Positions 1-5,919 of a stretch of DNA of 24,898 nucleotides are shown here, piece after piece. The translations under genes were made by a program, and so were the position numbers. The stretch is from JBGSMF01 sp041740315 (GTDB taxonomy: Bacteria; Chloroflexota; Anaerolineae; Fen-1058): assembly GCA_041740315.1 (NCBI GenBank), contig JBGSMF010000147.1, forward strand, positions 1-24,898, in the 5' to 3' direction. Position 1 is the stretch's first letter; the number at the start of each line of letters is the position of its first letter. The notes below the pieces were generated by a model, which saw only the letters and a list, made by a program, of their open reading frames with translations, was not told the origin of the DNA and did not search any database.

Positions 1-762
1 GCCCTGGCCACCGTGCCCGGCCGCAATACGCTGTATGGCAGTCCAAACGCGGCCGCCCGCGATGTGCAGGCGCGCCTGGCGTACGCTGGCGCCACTGTGA
101 CCAACCGGCTCTTTTTCCAGAACTGGACCCACCCAACAGACACTCTTACCGTGACGCTGCAAGACACGTTGGGTTGGCTCGTGCCGCCGGTCAGCTTCAC
201 GCTGACCATGACTAATGGGCTGGGGGCCAGCGCGCTGGTCAGCGTCAGTGTGCCGGCGGGCACCGCCCTGGGCACGACCGACCGGGTGACGGTCACTGCC
301 GTTTCACAGGCCGATCCCGCCCTGATTGACACGGCCACCTTCCAGGTGGTCTCTGCCCTGGTGGCCGACCTGGCAGTGGTCCAGGATGGGCGGGGCCAAG
401 CGACGCCGGGGCGGCCCTTTGTCTATGACCTCACCGTCACCAATGCCGGTCCCGACTCGGCCAATGGTGTGATCCTGACCGATACCCTGCCCATCACCCT
501 CACCTTCCTGTCGGCCGAGGCCAGCCAGGGGACTTGTGGGGAAGATGATGGCATCGTGGTCTGCCAGTTGGACACGCTCGTCAACGGCGGGTCGGCTACA
601 GTCGCCATCACCGTCGTGCCGGCGGCCAGGGGCGAGGTGGCGAATGTCGCCGAGGTGACCGCCGACGAGCCAGACCCGGCGCATTACAACAACGTCGCCG
701 TCGAGTACACGCTGGTTGGCCACAGGGTCTATCTGCCGCTGGTGGGCAAAAGTGCACCCTGA
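1..762 (+). CDS. Secreted DUF11-repeat surface protein, C-terminal part (gene enters from the left edge)
   Basis: The reading frame is open from base 1, so the N-terminus and signal peptide lie outside the window; 253 codons are visible before TGA at 760-762. Codons about 120-235 form one DUF11-type Ig-like repeat: an ADLAV opening, the NAGPDSANGVILTDTLP signature, two cysteines (in GTCGEDD and VVCQLD) and the closing NVAEVTADEPDPAHYNN. The part before it is beta-rich and Thr/Val-rich, as in stacked extracellular domains. The protein ends in HRVYLPLVGKSAP; from memory, short YLPLV-type tails close many secreted Chloroflexota proteins, which would make it a sorting or anchoring tail (inference). 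A 7-bp stem-loop follows at 771-791 but has no T-run. Its role is probably structural, at the cell surface; no enzymatic domain is visible. Confidence 0.8.
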   Translation, partial: ALATVPGRNTLYGSPNAAARDVQARLAYAGATVTNRLFFQNWTHPTDTLTVTLQDTLGWLVPPVSFTLTMTNGLGASALVSVSVPAGTALGTTDRVTVTAVSQADPALIDTATFQVVSALVADLAVVQDGRGQATPGRPFVYDLTVTNAGPDSANGVILTDTLPITLTFLSAEASQGTCGEDDGIVVCQLDTLVNGGSATVAITVVPAARGEVANVAEVTADEPDPAHYNNVAVEYTLVGHRVYLPLVGKSAP

Positions 763-770
763 GCGCCGCC

Positions 771-791
771 GGATGGCTGCCGCCGCCATCC
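771..791 (+). terminator. Stem-loop after the DUF11 gene, weak terminator candidate
   Basis: GGATGGC (771-777) pairs perfectly with GCCATCC (785-791) around a 7-base loop, 8 bases after the stop codon. There is no downstream T-run, only an A-rich stretch, so it is a weak rho-independent terminator at best. Confidence 0.3.
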
Positions 792-891
792 TGGGGAGCG
801 AGAAATAAAAAAGTGTCCGATTCGTTCTTCGCCAGCCTGTTGACATCGGATGAATCCAACGCGGGCAAGTCCGCACAAACAGGAGATGGTT

Positions 892-1185
892 ATGGAACCC
901 TACGCGCCTGAAATCGAAGCTGCAATGAACCACTTTTACACTAGGAGCTTGTCGGAGAGGGCCATTCGTAGTGCGCGCTTTAGCGCGCTGAAGCGCGCAC
1001 TACGAGCCTACCAGCCCGCTCTCCGACAGCCTGCTAGTCTGGACGAAAAAGACCGTCGGCGCTACGCCGGGATCGAGGCGCTGAAACTGGGTCAGGGCGG
1101 GCGGAATTACATTGCGCGGGTGTTGCACTGTAGCCGCCACACCGTCACCAAGGATGCCAAAGAGGTCAGCGGTGGGCTGGGCTGA
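892..1185 (+). pseudogene. ISAzo13-type transposase, N-terminal remnant interrupted by a 91-bp element
   Basis: The start ATG at 892 has an AGGAG at 881-885 with 6-base spacing. Codons 1-97 contain SLDEKDRRRYAGIEALKLG, GGRNYIARVLHCSRHTV and a following KEV, which match the conserved N-terminal region of ISAzo13-type (Rhodopirellula-type DDE) transposases. Such proteins are usually several hundred residues; here TGA at 1183-1185 ends the frame and no DDE domain follows, so it is non-functional. Between HFYT and SLDEKD sit 31 foreign codons encoded by a TA-flanked palindromic element (944-1034). Removing that element plus one TA gives HFYTSLDEKDRRRYA in frame. The family call rests on motif recognition; a HTH-only regulator is a less likely alternative. 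Confidence 0.72.
944..1034. mobile_element. 91-bp TA-flanked palindromic MITE, copy 1
   Basis: The ends are GGAGCTTGTCGGAGAG (944-959) and CTCTCCGACAGCCTGC (1019-1034), inverted repeats matching at 13 of 16 positions. TA dinucleotides flank both sides (942-943 and 1035-1036), as expected for IS630/Tc1-mariner-type target duplication. The 59-bp interior carries a perfect 14-bp inner inverted repeat (CGTAGTGCGCGCTT at 968-981 with its complement at 992-1005). It is too short to encode a transposase, so it would need one in trans. The same ends and the same 91-bp length recur at 11361-11451 with an unrelated interior. Confidence 0.8.
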
Positions 1186-1186
1186 T

Positions 1187-1214
1187 GAAAATTGGCCCCC
1201 AAATGGCAATTTTC
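1187..1214. repeat. Palindrome directly after the transposase stop
   Basis: GAAAATT (1187-1193) pairs with AATTTTC (1208-1214) and GCC (1195-1197) with GGC (1205-1207), with one bulged G. It starts two bases after the premature stop of the transposase stub. It may be a remnant IS end or the scar of the deletion that removed the rest of the transposase; neither can be decided here. Confidence 0.45.
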
Positions 1215-1313
1215 TTGAGCGGCCTTGATGTCATCTTTGTTCCTGATGGTCATCGCAGATTGAGTGCTTGGCCCTATCATTGTCGGCAGTTTACAGTGCA
1301 ATTTTGCGCCCGG

Positions 1314-1487
1314 TTACGGGTTTAGCACTCGTACGCATTGACCGCTAGGAATAAAAATGGGATCATCACGCACAAGTTGACGGAACGACTTTTCATCAGC
1401 CCAGGCTGTGGCTATTGAAGCCACGCGAGCAGCATACACGGCCAGTGCATAAACGCCACACCTACTCGCAATGCCCAAGCCGCTGAG
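1314..1487 (-). pseudogene. Possible decayed ORF fragment, weakly LysM-like at its end
   Basis: In the 436-base stretch without an intact gene (1186-1621) the - strand holds an open stretch of 57 codons between TGA (1488-1490) and TAA (1314-1316). It has no ATG; the first usable start would be TTG at 1478. Its product contains YALAVYAARVASIATAWADE and ends in DDPIFIPSGQCVRVLNP. The end resembles the closing strand of a LysM repeat (PxxIxPGQxLRI), but the opening GDT motif is missing. I see it as a gene remnant at most. The rest of 1186-1621 shows no supported feature apart from two weak hairpins (1187-1214 and 1565-1583). Confidence 0.22.
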
Positions 1488-1564
1488 TCACAAGCCACCC
1501 GACAAGCGGTGGGCTTATGCTACACACCAGGCGGTCGAGTTTGGAGCGCCAGCCAGGGGTAGGC

Positions 1565-1583
1565 CAGGGTTGGCTTGACCCTG
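1565..1583 (-). terminator. Weak stem-loop downstream of ubiE
   Basis: CAGGGT (1565-1570) pairs with ACCCTG (1578-1583) around a 7-base loop, about 40 bases past the ubiE stop on the - strand. No T-run follows on that strand, so intrinsic termination is doubtful. Confidence 0.25.
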
Positions 1584-1621
1584 CTGTATGCGGTTGTATC
1601 TTGCCTTCTTGGCAGATAATG

Positions 1622-2326
1622 TTATGCCTTGATCCCCACATGGATCGCCACTGTGCCTAACATCAAGCGGCGATAACGCACCTCTTGCAGCCCAACTGAA
1701 CGCATCACCTTAGCCAATTCATCCGCAGTCAAAAACTCGGTCAGCGAGTTGGGTAGATACGCATAAGCCTCAGGGTTGCCGCTGATTAATCCACCGATGA
1801 GTGGCACCAGGTGGTAAAAATAAAGCCTGAATAGATGTTTGAACAGCGGCACAGATGTGCGTGAAATCTCCAGGCACACCACCCGCCTGCCGGGCCGTGT
1901 CACACGGCGCTGTTCAGCCAGGGCGGCGGCAATATCAGCCACGTTGCGCATCATAAAGCCCGAGATCACAGCATCGAAAGAATTGACAGGAAAGGGCAGG
2001 TGCAGCGCGTCTGCGCACGTCCAACGTATCATTTCTGCGTCAGGTTTGGCTTGCCCCAGTCGCAGCATCTCGGATGTAAAATCAGCCCCCACCACGCGAG
2101 CATCGCTATCGGTCTGGCTGGCCTGGAGCGCAATGTCACCCGTGCCAGTTGCCACATCGAGCAAGCGTCCACCAGGTGGCAGTTGGGCCTCGTTCACAGC
2201 TAATCGCCGCCAGGCGGCATCTTGCCCACCGGTCATCAGGCGATTCATCAAATCATAGCGCGGCGCAATCCGCCCAAACATGGCACGGACGTATGTCGCG
2301 CGTTCTTGTCCTTCGAGGTATGTCAT
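1622..2326 (-). CDS. ubiE: Demethylmenaquinone methyltransferase (UbiE/MenG family)
   Basis: A 234-residue SAM-dependent methyltransferase that makes the last methylation of (mena)quinone synthesis on the cytoplasmic side of the membrane. The family hallmarks are all present: MFGRIAPRYDLMNRLMTGG (16-34), SAM motif I LLDVATGTGDIA (55-66), ADFTSEML (81-88), the post-motif FDAVISGFMMRNVAD (117-131) and the C-terminal YLPNSLTEFLTADEL (190-204). Length equals the usual 230-250 residues. I chose ATG at 2324-2326, not an upstream start at 2401, because a consensus promoter ends only 10 bases before this ATG, so a longer protein would start upstream of transcription. There is no Shine-Dalgarno sequence. 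Chloroflexota use menaquinone, so menG may be the better name. It is a stand-alone gene; an inverted C-terminal copy lies at 2728-2982. Confidence 0.92.
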   Translation of the reverse strand: MTYLEGQERATYVRAMFGRIAPRYDLMNRLMTGGQDAAWRRLAVNEAQLPPGGRLLDVATGTGDIALQASQTDSDARVVGADFTSEMLRLGQAKPDAEMIRWTCADALHLPFPVNSFDAVISGFMMRNVADIAAALAEQRRVTRPGRRVVCLEISRTSVPLFKHLFRLYFYHLVPLIGGLISGNPEAYAYLPNSLTEFLTADELAKVMRSVGLQEVRYRRLMLGTVAIHVGIKA

Positions 2327-2336
2327 AGTAGGCAAG

Positions 2337-2365
2337 ATTGTACAACCTTTTGCTTGTTTTGCCAA
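2337..2365 (-). promoter_or_regulatory. Sigma70-type promoter of ubiE, predicted leaderless
   Basis: On the - strand the -35 TTGGCA (2360-2365) and -10 TACAAT (2337-2342) are separated by exactly 17 bases. The -10 ends 10 bases before the ATG at 2326, so transcription should begin within about 5 bases of the start codon. That leaves no room for a ribosome binding site. Confidence 0.6.
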
Positions 2366-2403
2366 AGAGATTTTACCAATCGGTGGTGTATCCCAGCGCA
2401 AAG

Positions 2404-2506
2404 GTAACTACTCAGCATCCTGAGCGGAGCAGCGCGCCCCTTCGACTTTGCTGCGTTCCGCTCAGGGTGCGCGCTGCGCAGTCGAAGGGTATGGCTGAGT
2501 AGTTAC
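2404..2506. mobile_element. 103-bp MITE with 13-bp perfect terminal repeats and 8-bp target duplication (IS66-like)
   Basis: The element starts GTAACTACTCAGC (2404-2416) and ends with the exact complement GCTGAGTAGTTAC (2494-2506). It is flanked by the direct repeat GCGCAAAG at 2396-2403 and 2507-2514. GTAA termini and 8-bp duplications are the known signature of IS66-family elements, so an IS66 transposase is the likely mover (inference). Inside is a second inverted repeat, CCTTCGACT / AGTCGAAGG. There is no coding capacity. It lies about 40 bp upstream of the ubiE -35 box, between ubiE and the inverted ubiE fragment. Confidence 0.85.
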
Positions 2507-2727
2507 GCGCAAAGAATCTATTACTTGCGCCGGCTGCGCTCTCTCGCCTCTTGCACCCGGTCCGGCAAGCGAGTATCGGACAAAGAGAGGGTGTCGCAGC
2601 CCGCTTGTGTCGCGTTGCGGGTTATGCTGAGTGTGGTATCATGCGTCACGCATGTGCACAAACAAGATGTCGGCAAGACAAAACTCATGCGACAATTCAA
2701 TAAAGCGCCTGGTGTAATCCGTTCTAG

Positions 2728-2982
2728 GTCTGCCTGGAAATCTCGCGCACGCCCGTGCCAATTTTCAAGCGGCTGTTCCAAATTTACTTTTATTGCCTGG
2801 TGCCCTTTATCGGCGGACTGATCAGCGGACAACCCGAAGCCTATCGGTACTTGCCCAACTCGCTCACCCACTTTCTCACCGCCGATGAGCTGGCCCAAAT
2901 GATGCGCTTGGCAGGCTTGCAGCAGGTTTACTATCGCCGCCTGATGCTGGGCGCGGTGGCTATTCACGTGGGAGTTAAATGA
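2728..2982 (+). pseudogene. ubiE C-terminal fragment, inverted relative to the intact ubiE
   Basis: Translation from 2728 gives VCLEISRTPVPIFKRLFQ and continues to TGA at 2980-2982, matching UbiE from about residue 150 to its end. Over the last 75 codons 58 residues equal the intact protein at 1622-2326. In-frame TAG at 2725-2727 and loss of recognisable similarity upstream show that the SAM-binding two thirds are gone. Differences between the copies are largely synonymous, so this looks like the remains of a once functional paralogue and not a recent copy. GTG at 2755 could in principle start a 75-residue peptide, but no ribosome binding site is visible. The region 2507-2727 has no supported gene, only a short palindrome, TGCGTCACGCA, near 2644. 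Confidence 0.8.
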
Positions 2983-2990
2983 GGCTTACA

Positions 2991-3167
2991 TTATTTTACT
3001 TCCTGCCTGGCAGATTTGCGCCGTTTGGGCTTTGGCTTTTCTGGCGTGGTATAGCGCCAGATCACACGCTTGAGCGCGGCATCCCACGCCACAGTATGAG
3101 GGAATTTTTCGCGCGTGGTCACAATCAATCGAATAATGTCGGCCTCGGCCTCGCTGCGGCGAATCAT
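2991..3167 (-). CDS. Small basic hypothetical protein (58 aa)
   Basis: ATG at 3165-3167 begins 10 bases after the stop of the upstream metalloprotease gene, and a GAAAGAG purine run lies just before it, so the two genes are probably co-transcribed. The product starts MIRRSEAEADIIRLIVTTREKF, has a WDAALKRVIWRY centre and a Lys/Arg/Pro-rich tail (PEKPKPKRRKSARQEVK). I do not recognise a family; a nucleic-acid or membrane-surface contact through the basic tail is possible but unproven. A start 17 codons further upstream is open but would overlap the metalloprotease gene. It converges with the ubiE fragment with only 8 bases between the stops. Confidence 0.55.
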   Translation of the reverse strand: MIRRSEAEADIIRLIVTTREKFPHTVAWDAALKRVIWRYTTPEKPKPKRRKSARQEVK

Positions 3168-3177
3168 CGCAACTCTT

Positions 3178-4365
3178 TCAGTATTTTTCTTGCAGCCAGG
3201 CGCGCCAATCCTGGTCAAACTGCTCGTAGCTTACGCCAAACGCCTCGCGCAGCGCCTCATCAAGGTCTTGGGTCTCTTCATAGGCCTGGGCCAGCTTCCA
3301 AAAACCCTCCATCCCCCCATAGGTTTCCGTAATGTAAATGACCAGCGAGTGCGCAAACGCATACGCCAGCGCCCGGTCTTGTTCCAACAATTCCATGTGC
3401 ATCAGGTCTTGCTTGTACACTTCAGTGGATGTGTCTATAATGGGGATGATCGTGCCAGCTTTTAACGCTGCTCTCAAGGCATCAGGCGTATAGGGATCAT
3501 CCGAGACATATTGCGCCAAGCCCTCAACCATCCACGAACTCAACTTTCCCACGTTATCAAAGCTGCGCCTGTGCGTCATGTGGGTGTATTCGTGAACCAA
3601 CACCCTTTCCATCTCAGCTTGCCAACCCACCTCTGCATCGTAAAAGCCAAAGCCATACGAGTTGGGCGTATAGATTTCTATTCGGTCTGGCTCACCCGCC
3701 CGGCGACCGAGGGCATAGTACGCCACTGCGAAAGGGTCATCGTAGGGATCAAGCCCATAAATCGGCTTGAGCTTGACATCAGCCTTTTGGTCGGGCACCT
3801 TGCCCAGGCGCTCCTGCACGCGGCGGCGGGCATTTTCCATCAACTCTATCAAAATTGGGTTGACATCCTCTGCCCAGGCATAGGTGTAAAACGTGAAATA
3901 TTCGTGCTCCACCTTTATCGGCTCGCCCAGTTGCTCGGCCGTCGGTTCAGATAACACCCACCTGCCCTCCACCTCGCGAAAGAGCCAATCGGCGGCAATG
4001 CCCCCTCGCAACGTAATATGAGCCTGCACAAAGCCCAGGTCGCGCGGTTGGATGCCAGCCACCTTGAAGCGGAACGCAAATTGACCCGCCGAGGACGATT
4101 TGAGGGCGCTCTCAAAGCGAGTATTGACAAAGCGCCGGAAAGGCAAATTGCTTTGGTCCACAGCTTCTTTTAGCAAGGCCGGCTCGTTTTCGTTGTAAGC
4201 GCGCGCGTACAAATCGAGCGCCTCCTGAATACCGCGCTTGATCTGATCTTCTTGCGATGTTGGCCGGCTGATCTTGGGCAACCCACCACAGGCCAGCAGC
4301 GCCAGCGCCACGGCTGTCAACAAAACAAGTTTGCGAAAATTTGTATGGAGAATAGGAGAAAGCAT
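3178..4365 (-). CDS. HExxH gluzincin metalloprotease lipoprotein (peptidase MA-like)
   Basis: A 395-residue exported protein. The signal peptide ends in a lipobox, LLAC with Cys26, so it should be lipid-anchored on the outer face of the membrane. Residues about 35-150 form an alpha/beta region with a ligand-binding look (NTF2-like is my guess). The catalytic part carries HEYTH (His258, Glu259, His262) and a third zinc ligand Glu281 in WMVEGLAQY, the spacing of gluzincins of the MA clan. The substrate is unknown. The start is ATG at 4363-4365, because GGAGG at 4371-4375 sits 5 bases ahead of it; an in-frame TTG 12 bases upstream overlaps that GGAGG. A consensus promoter lies at 4386-4414. It is the first gene of a two-gene unit with the small protein at 2991-3167. 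Confidence 0.85.
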   Translation of the reverse strand: MLSPILHTNFRKLVLLTAVALALLACGGLPKISRPTSQEDQIKRGIQEALDLYARAYNENEPALLKEAVDQSNLPFRRFVNTRFESALKSSSAGQFAFRFKVAGIQPRDLGFVQAHITLRGGIAADWLFREVEGRWVLSEPTAEQLGEPIKVEHEYFTFYTYAWAEDVNPILIELMENARRRVQERLGKVPDQKADVKLKPIYGLDPYDDPFAVAYYALGRRAGEPDRIEIYTPNSYGFGFYDAEVGWQAEMERVLVHEYTHMTHRRSFDNVGKLSSWMVEGLAQYVSDDPYTPDALRAALKAGTIIPIIDTSTEVYKQDLMHMELLEQDRALAYAFAHSLVIYITETYGGMEGFWKLAQAYEETQDLDEALREAFGVSYEQFDQDWRAWLQEKY

Positions 4366-4385
4366 TGCAACCTCCAACTGGTTGA

Positions 4386-4414
4386 ATTATACTAACACCT
4401 CAACCACAGGTCAA
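4386..4414 (-). promoter_or_regulatory. Sigma70-type promoter of the metalloprotease gene
   Basis: On the - strand TTGACC (4409-4414) and a perfect TATAAT (4386-4391) are separated by 17 bases. The -10 lies about 20 bases before the ATG at 4365, leaving a short leader that contains GGAGG. Confidence 0.75.
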
Positions 4415-4587
4415 CCAGCGTTCCTCCAGTTCAAGTAGACAACATGAGCTGCGCTCTCAACCAGGAATAAAAATAGAGCGTCTTTGTGTTTCTTCGTGTC
4501 ACCTGCCCCCGCCATAGGCAGGGGGTTGGTGCCCTTGGTGGTTATTTTCGGAACAGCAGCATCCCCATGCCGCTCACTGGAGCAAGG

Positions 4588-4624
4588 GGAGGCGCCAAAT
4601 ACAGCTATTTGGAAACTGGAGGCG
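4588..4624 (+). promoter_or_regulatory. Dyad flanked by direct repeats upstream of the site-2 protease operon
   Basis: CCAAATA (4595-4601) and TATTTGG (4606-4612) form a perfect 7-bp dyad around CAGC. On both sides is the direct repeat GGAGGCG (4588-4594 and 4618-4624), exactly 30 bases apart. The set ends about 25 bases before the -10 box at 4649, so it overlaps or abuts the -35 region. This is a plausible operator, with no known regulator assigned. The rest of the intergenic stretch 4415-4587 shows only a CCTGCC/GGCAGG hairpin near 4502. Confidence 0.45.
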
Positions 4625-4645
4625 TTCGCATGGCTAGCGGCTTTA

Positions 4646-4654
4646 TGTTATAAT
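4646..4654 (+). promoter_or_regulatory. Extended -10 promoter of the site-2 protease operon
   Basis: TGTTATAAT: a TG dinucleotide one base before a perfect TATAAT (4649-4654). The -35 is poor (TTCGCA at 4625-4630, 18 bases upstream), as is common for extended -10 promoters. The start codon of the first gene is 60 bases downstream. Confidence 0.65.
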
Positions 4655-4714
4655 CTGGACAATCGTAACCCTGCAATCACAACCTAAACAATCAAGCTTT
4701 GATGGGAGCCTTGC

Positions 4715-5368
4715 ATGCTTTTCCCTACAAACCTAGCAGAATTTCTACCTTTATTGGTCAGTCGGTTGATCTTGCTTCTGATAGCTGGACCGATACACGA
4801 GTTTGCGCACGCTTGGTCGGCTTACAAGTTGGGCGACCGCACCTCGTATGCTTACGGCCGACTGAGCCTGAATCCGCTGGACCACATTGACCCGATAGGA
4901 GGATTGATGATTCTGCTCGGCGGGCTGGGATGGTTCAAGCCGGTGCCAGTCAACCCATATCAACTGCGCGGAGCGGCAACGGCTCGCCAGGGCATGGCCA
5001 TCACGGCAATAGCAGGCCCCATTGCCAATTTGCTGCTGGCAGCTATTATGGCGGTTTTCTGGCGGTTAGGGATCAACAGCATCTCATCAGATTTTGTGGG
5101 AACCATTTTCAAGCAGTTCATCTGGCTCAATATTATTTTGGCCATGTTTAACATGATCCCACTCCCGCCGCTTGACGGCTCCAAGGTATGGATGGGCATC
5201 GTTCCGCTGGAATGGGCCGCAAAAATGGCTACTCTGGAAAAGTATGGCATGTTCGTTCTAATGGCTCTGATTGCCCTGCCGTGGATGATGCCCAGCTTGG
5301 ACTTGATGGGACTGCTGATTTACTCGCCAACGGCATGGTTATACCAACTATTAGTTGGAGTCTGGTGA
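4715..5368 (+). CDS. Site-2 protease family membrane metallopeptidase (M50)
   Basis: A 217-residue polytopic membrane protein that should cut substrates within the membrane. The zinc motif HEFAH (His28, Glu29, His32) lies in the first helix, and the third ligand is Asp154 in NMIPLPPLDG, the two signatures of M50 proteases. GWFKPVPV (72-79) and GPIANLLLA (101-109) are also typical of the short, PDZ-less subgroup. About five to six hydrophobic segments are visible. ATG at 4715 follows GGGAG (4704-4708). It is the first gene of a + strand run; its TGA overlaps the GTG start of the HD gene, so the two are translationally coupled. The substrate is not known; this compact subgroup is usually annotated only as site-2 protease family. 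Confidence 0.9.
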   Translation: MLFPTNLAEFLPLLVSRLILLLIAGPIHEFAHAWSAYKLGDRTSYAYGRLSLNPLDHIDPIGGLMILLGGLGWFKPVPVNPYQLRGAATARQGMAITAIAGPIANLLLAAIMAVFWRLGINSISSDFVGTIFKQFIWLNIILAMFNMIPLPPLDGSKVWMGIVPLEWAAKMATLEKYGMFVLMALIALPWMMPSLDLMGLLIYSPTAWLYQLLVGVW

Positions 5369-5886
5369 GCCAGGCCAGCTATCGGGTGCGCCAATTTTTC
5401 AGTTCGTTGCTGGCGCGCGTCAGTCAGCAAGACTTGTGCCAGGCCGAGGCGCGCCTTGGGTCTGGGGCGCGCCAATTGTTCCGGCAAATGCCGCCGGCCG
5501 AGCAGCGCCATGCGCTGGCCGTGCTGCGCGCGTTGGAACTCGCAGGCCAAACACATCCGGCTCTGCTGACAGCCGCGTTGTTACACGACGTGGGCAAGAG
5601 CGCCACATGGCTCACCCCCATTCACAAGGCCATCATTGTCTTGCTGGGCCACTTTTGGCCTGTCGCGCTAGACTGGCTGGCCCGCCAACCGGCCCCGGCA
5701 TGGCGGCGACCGTTTGCCATCCACCGTCGCCACCCAGAGCTGGGCGCGCAATGGGCCGAGCGGGCCGGGTGCGATCCCGTCAGCATAGAGTTGATTCGAC
5801 GGCATCAGGAACCACCCGCAGCCCAACCGCAGGGCGAATTTGAGCAATTACTGGCAAAACTGCAAGCAGCAGATAAAAACCATTAG
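5365..5886 (+). CDS. HD-domain protein, probable metal-dependent phosphohydrolase
   Basis: 173 residues, starting at GTG 5365, which overlaps the TGA of the preceding gene (GTGA) and has GGAG 4 bases ahead. Longer starts would lie inside the site-2 protease gene. The HD signature is LTAALLHDVGKS with His74-Asp75, preceded by a first histidine at His49 and followed by distal histidines in AIHRRHPELGAQWAERAG and IRRHQEP. That arrangement fits small HD phosphohydrolases acting on nucleotides or phosphorylated substrates; the actual substrate cannot be told. There is no membrane segment, apart from a hydrophobic helix near residues 90-105 (IIVLLGHFWPVALDWL). Coupling to a membrane protease suggests shared regulation, but the functional link is unknown. 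Confidence 0.82.
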   Translation: MSQASYRVRQFFSSLLARVSQQDLCQAEARLGSGARQLFRQMPPAEQRHALAVLRALELAGQTHPALLTAALLHDVGKSATWLTPIHKAIIVLLGHFWPVALDWLARQPAPAWRRPFAIHRRHPELGAQWAERAGCDPVSIELIRRHQEPPAAQPQGEFEQLLAKLQAADKNH

Positions 5887-5919
5887 CACCCCTGGCAGGG
5901 GGAGAAAACAGGTGCAACC

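Noticed and set aside
840..870. TTGACA at 840-845 as promoter of the transposase stub
   Set aside because: No -10-like hexamer at 16-18 bases downstream.
304..933. 209-codon open frame on the - strand
   Set aside because: Antisense to the DUF11 gene; composition rich in Arg, His and Gly as in shadow frames.
2326..2401. Longer ubiE start at 2401
   Set aside because: The extra 25 residues cross the predicted promoter and do not match the usual UbiE N-terminus, and they reach to within one base of the 8-bp target duplication of the MITE.
2660..2720. VGKTKLMRQF on the + strand, looking like a Walker A P-loop
   Set aside because: Only a few residues, in a short frame without other ATPase motifs and overlapping the ubiE fragment.
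1347..4474. AGGAATAAAAAT shared by 1347-1358 and 4463-4474
   Set aside because: Only 12 AT-rich bases with unrelated flanks; could easily be chance.
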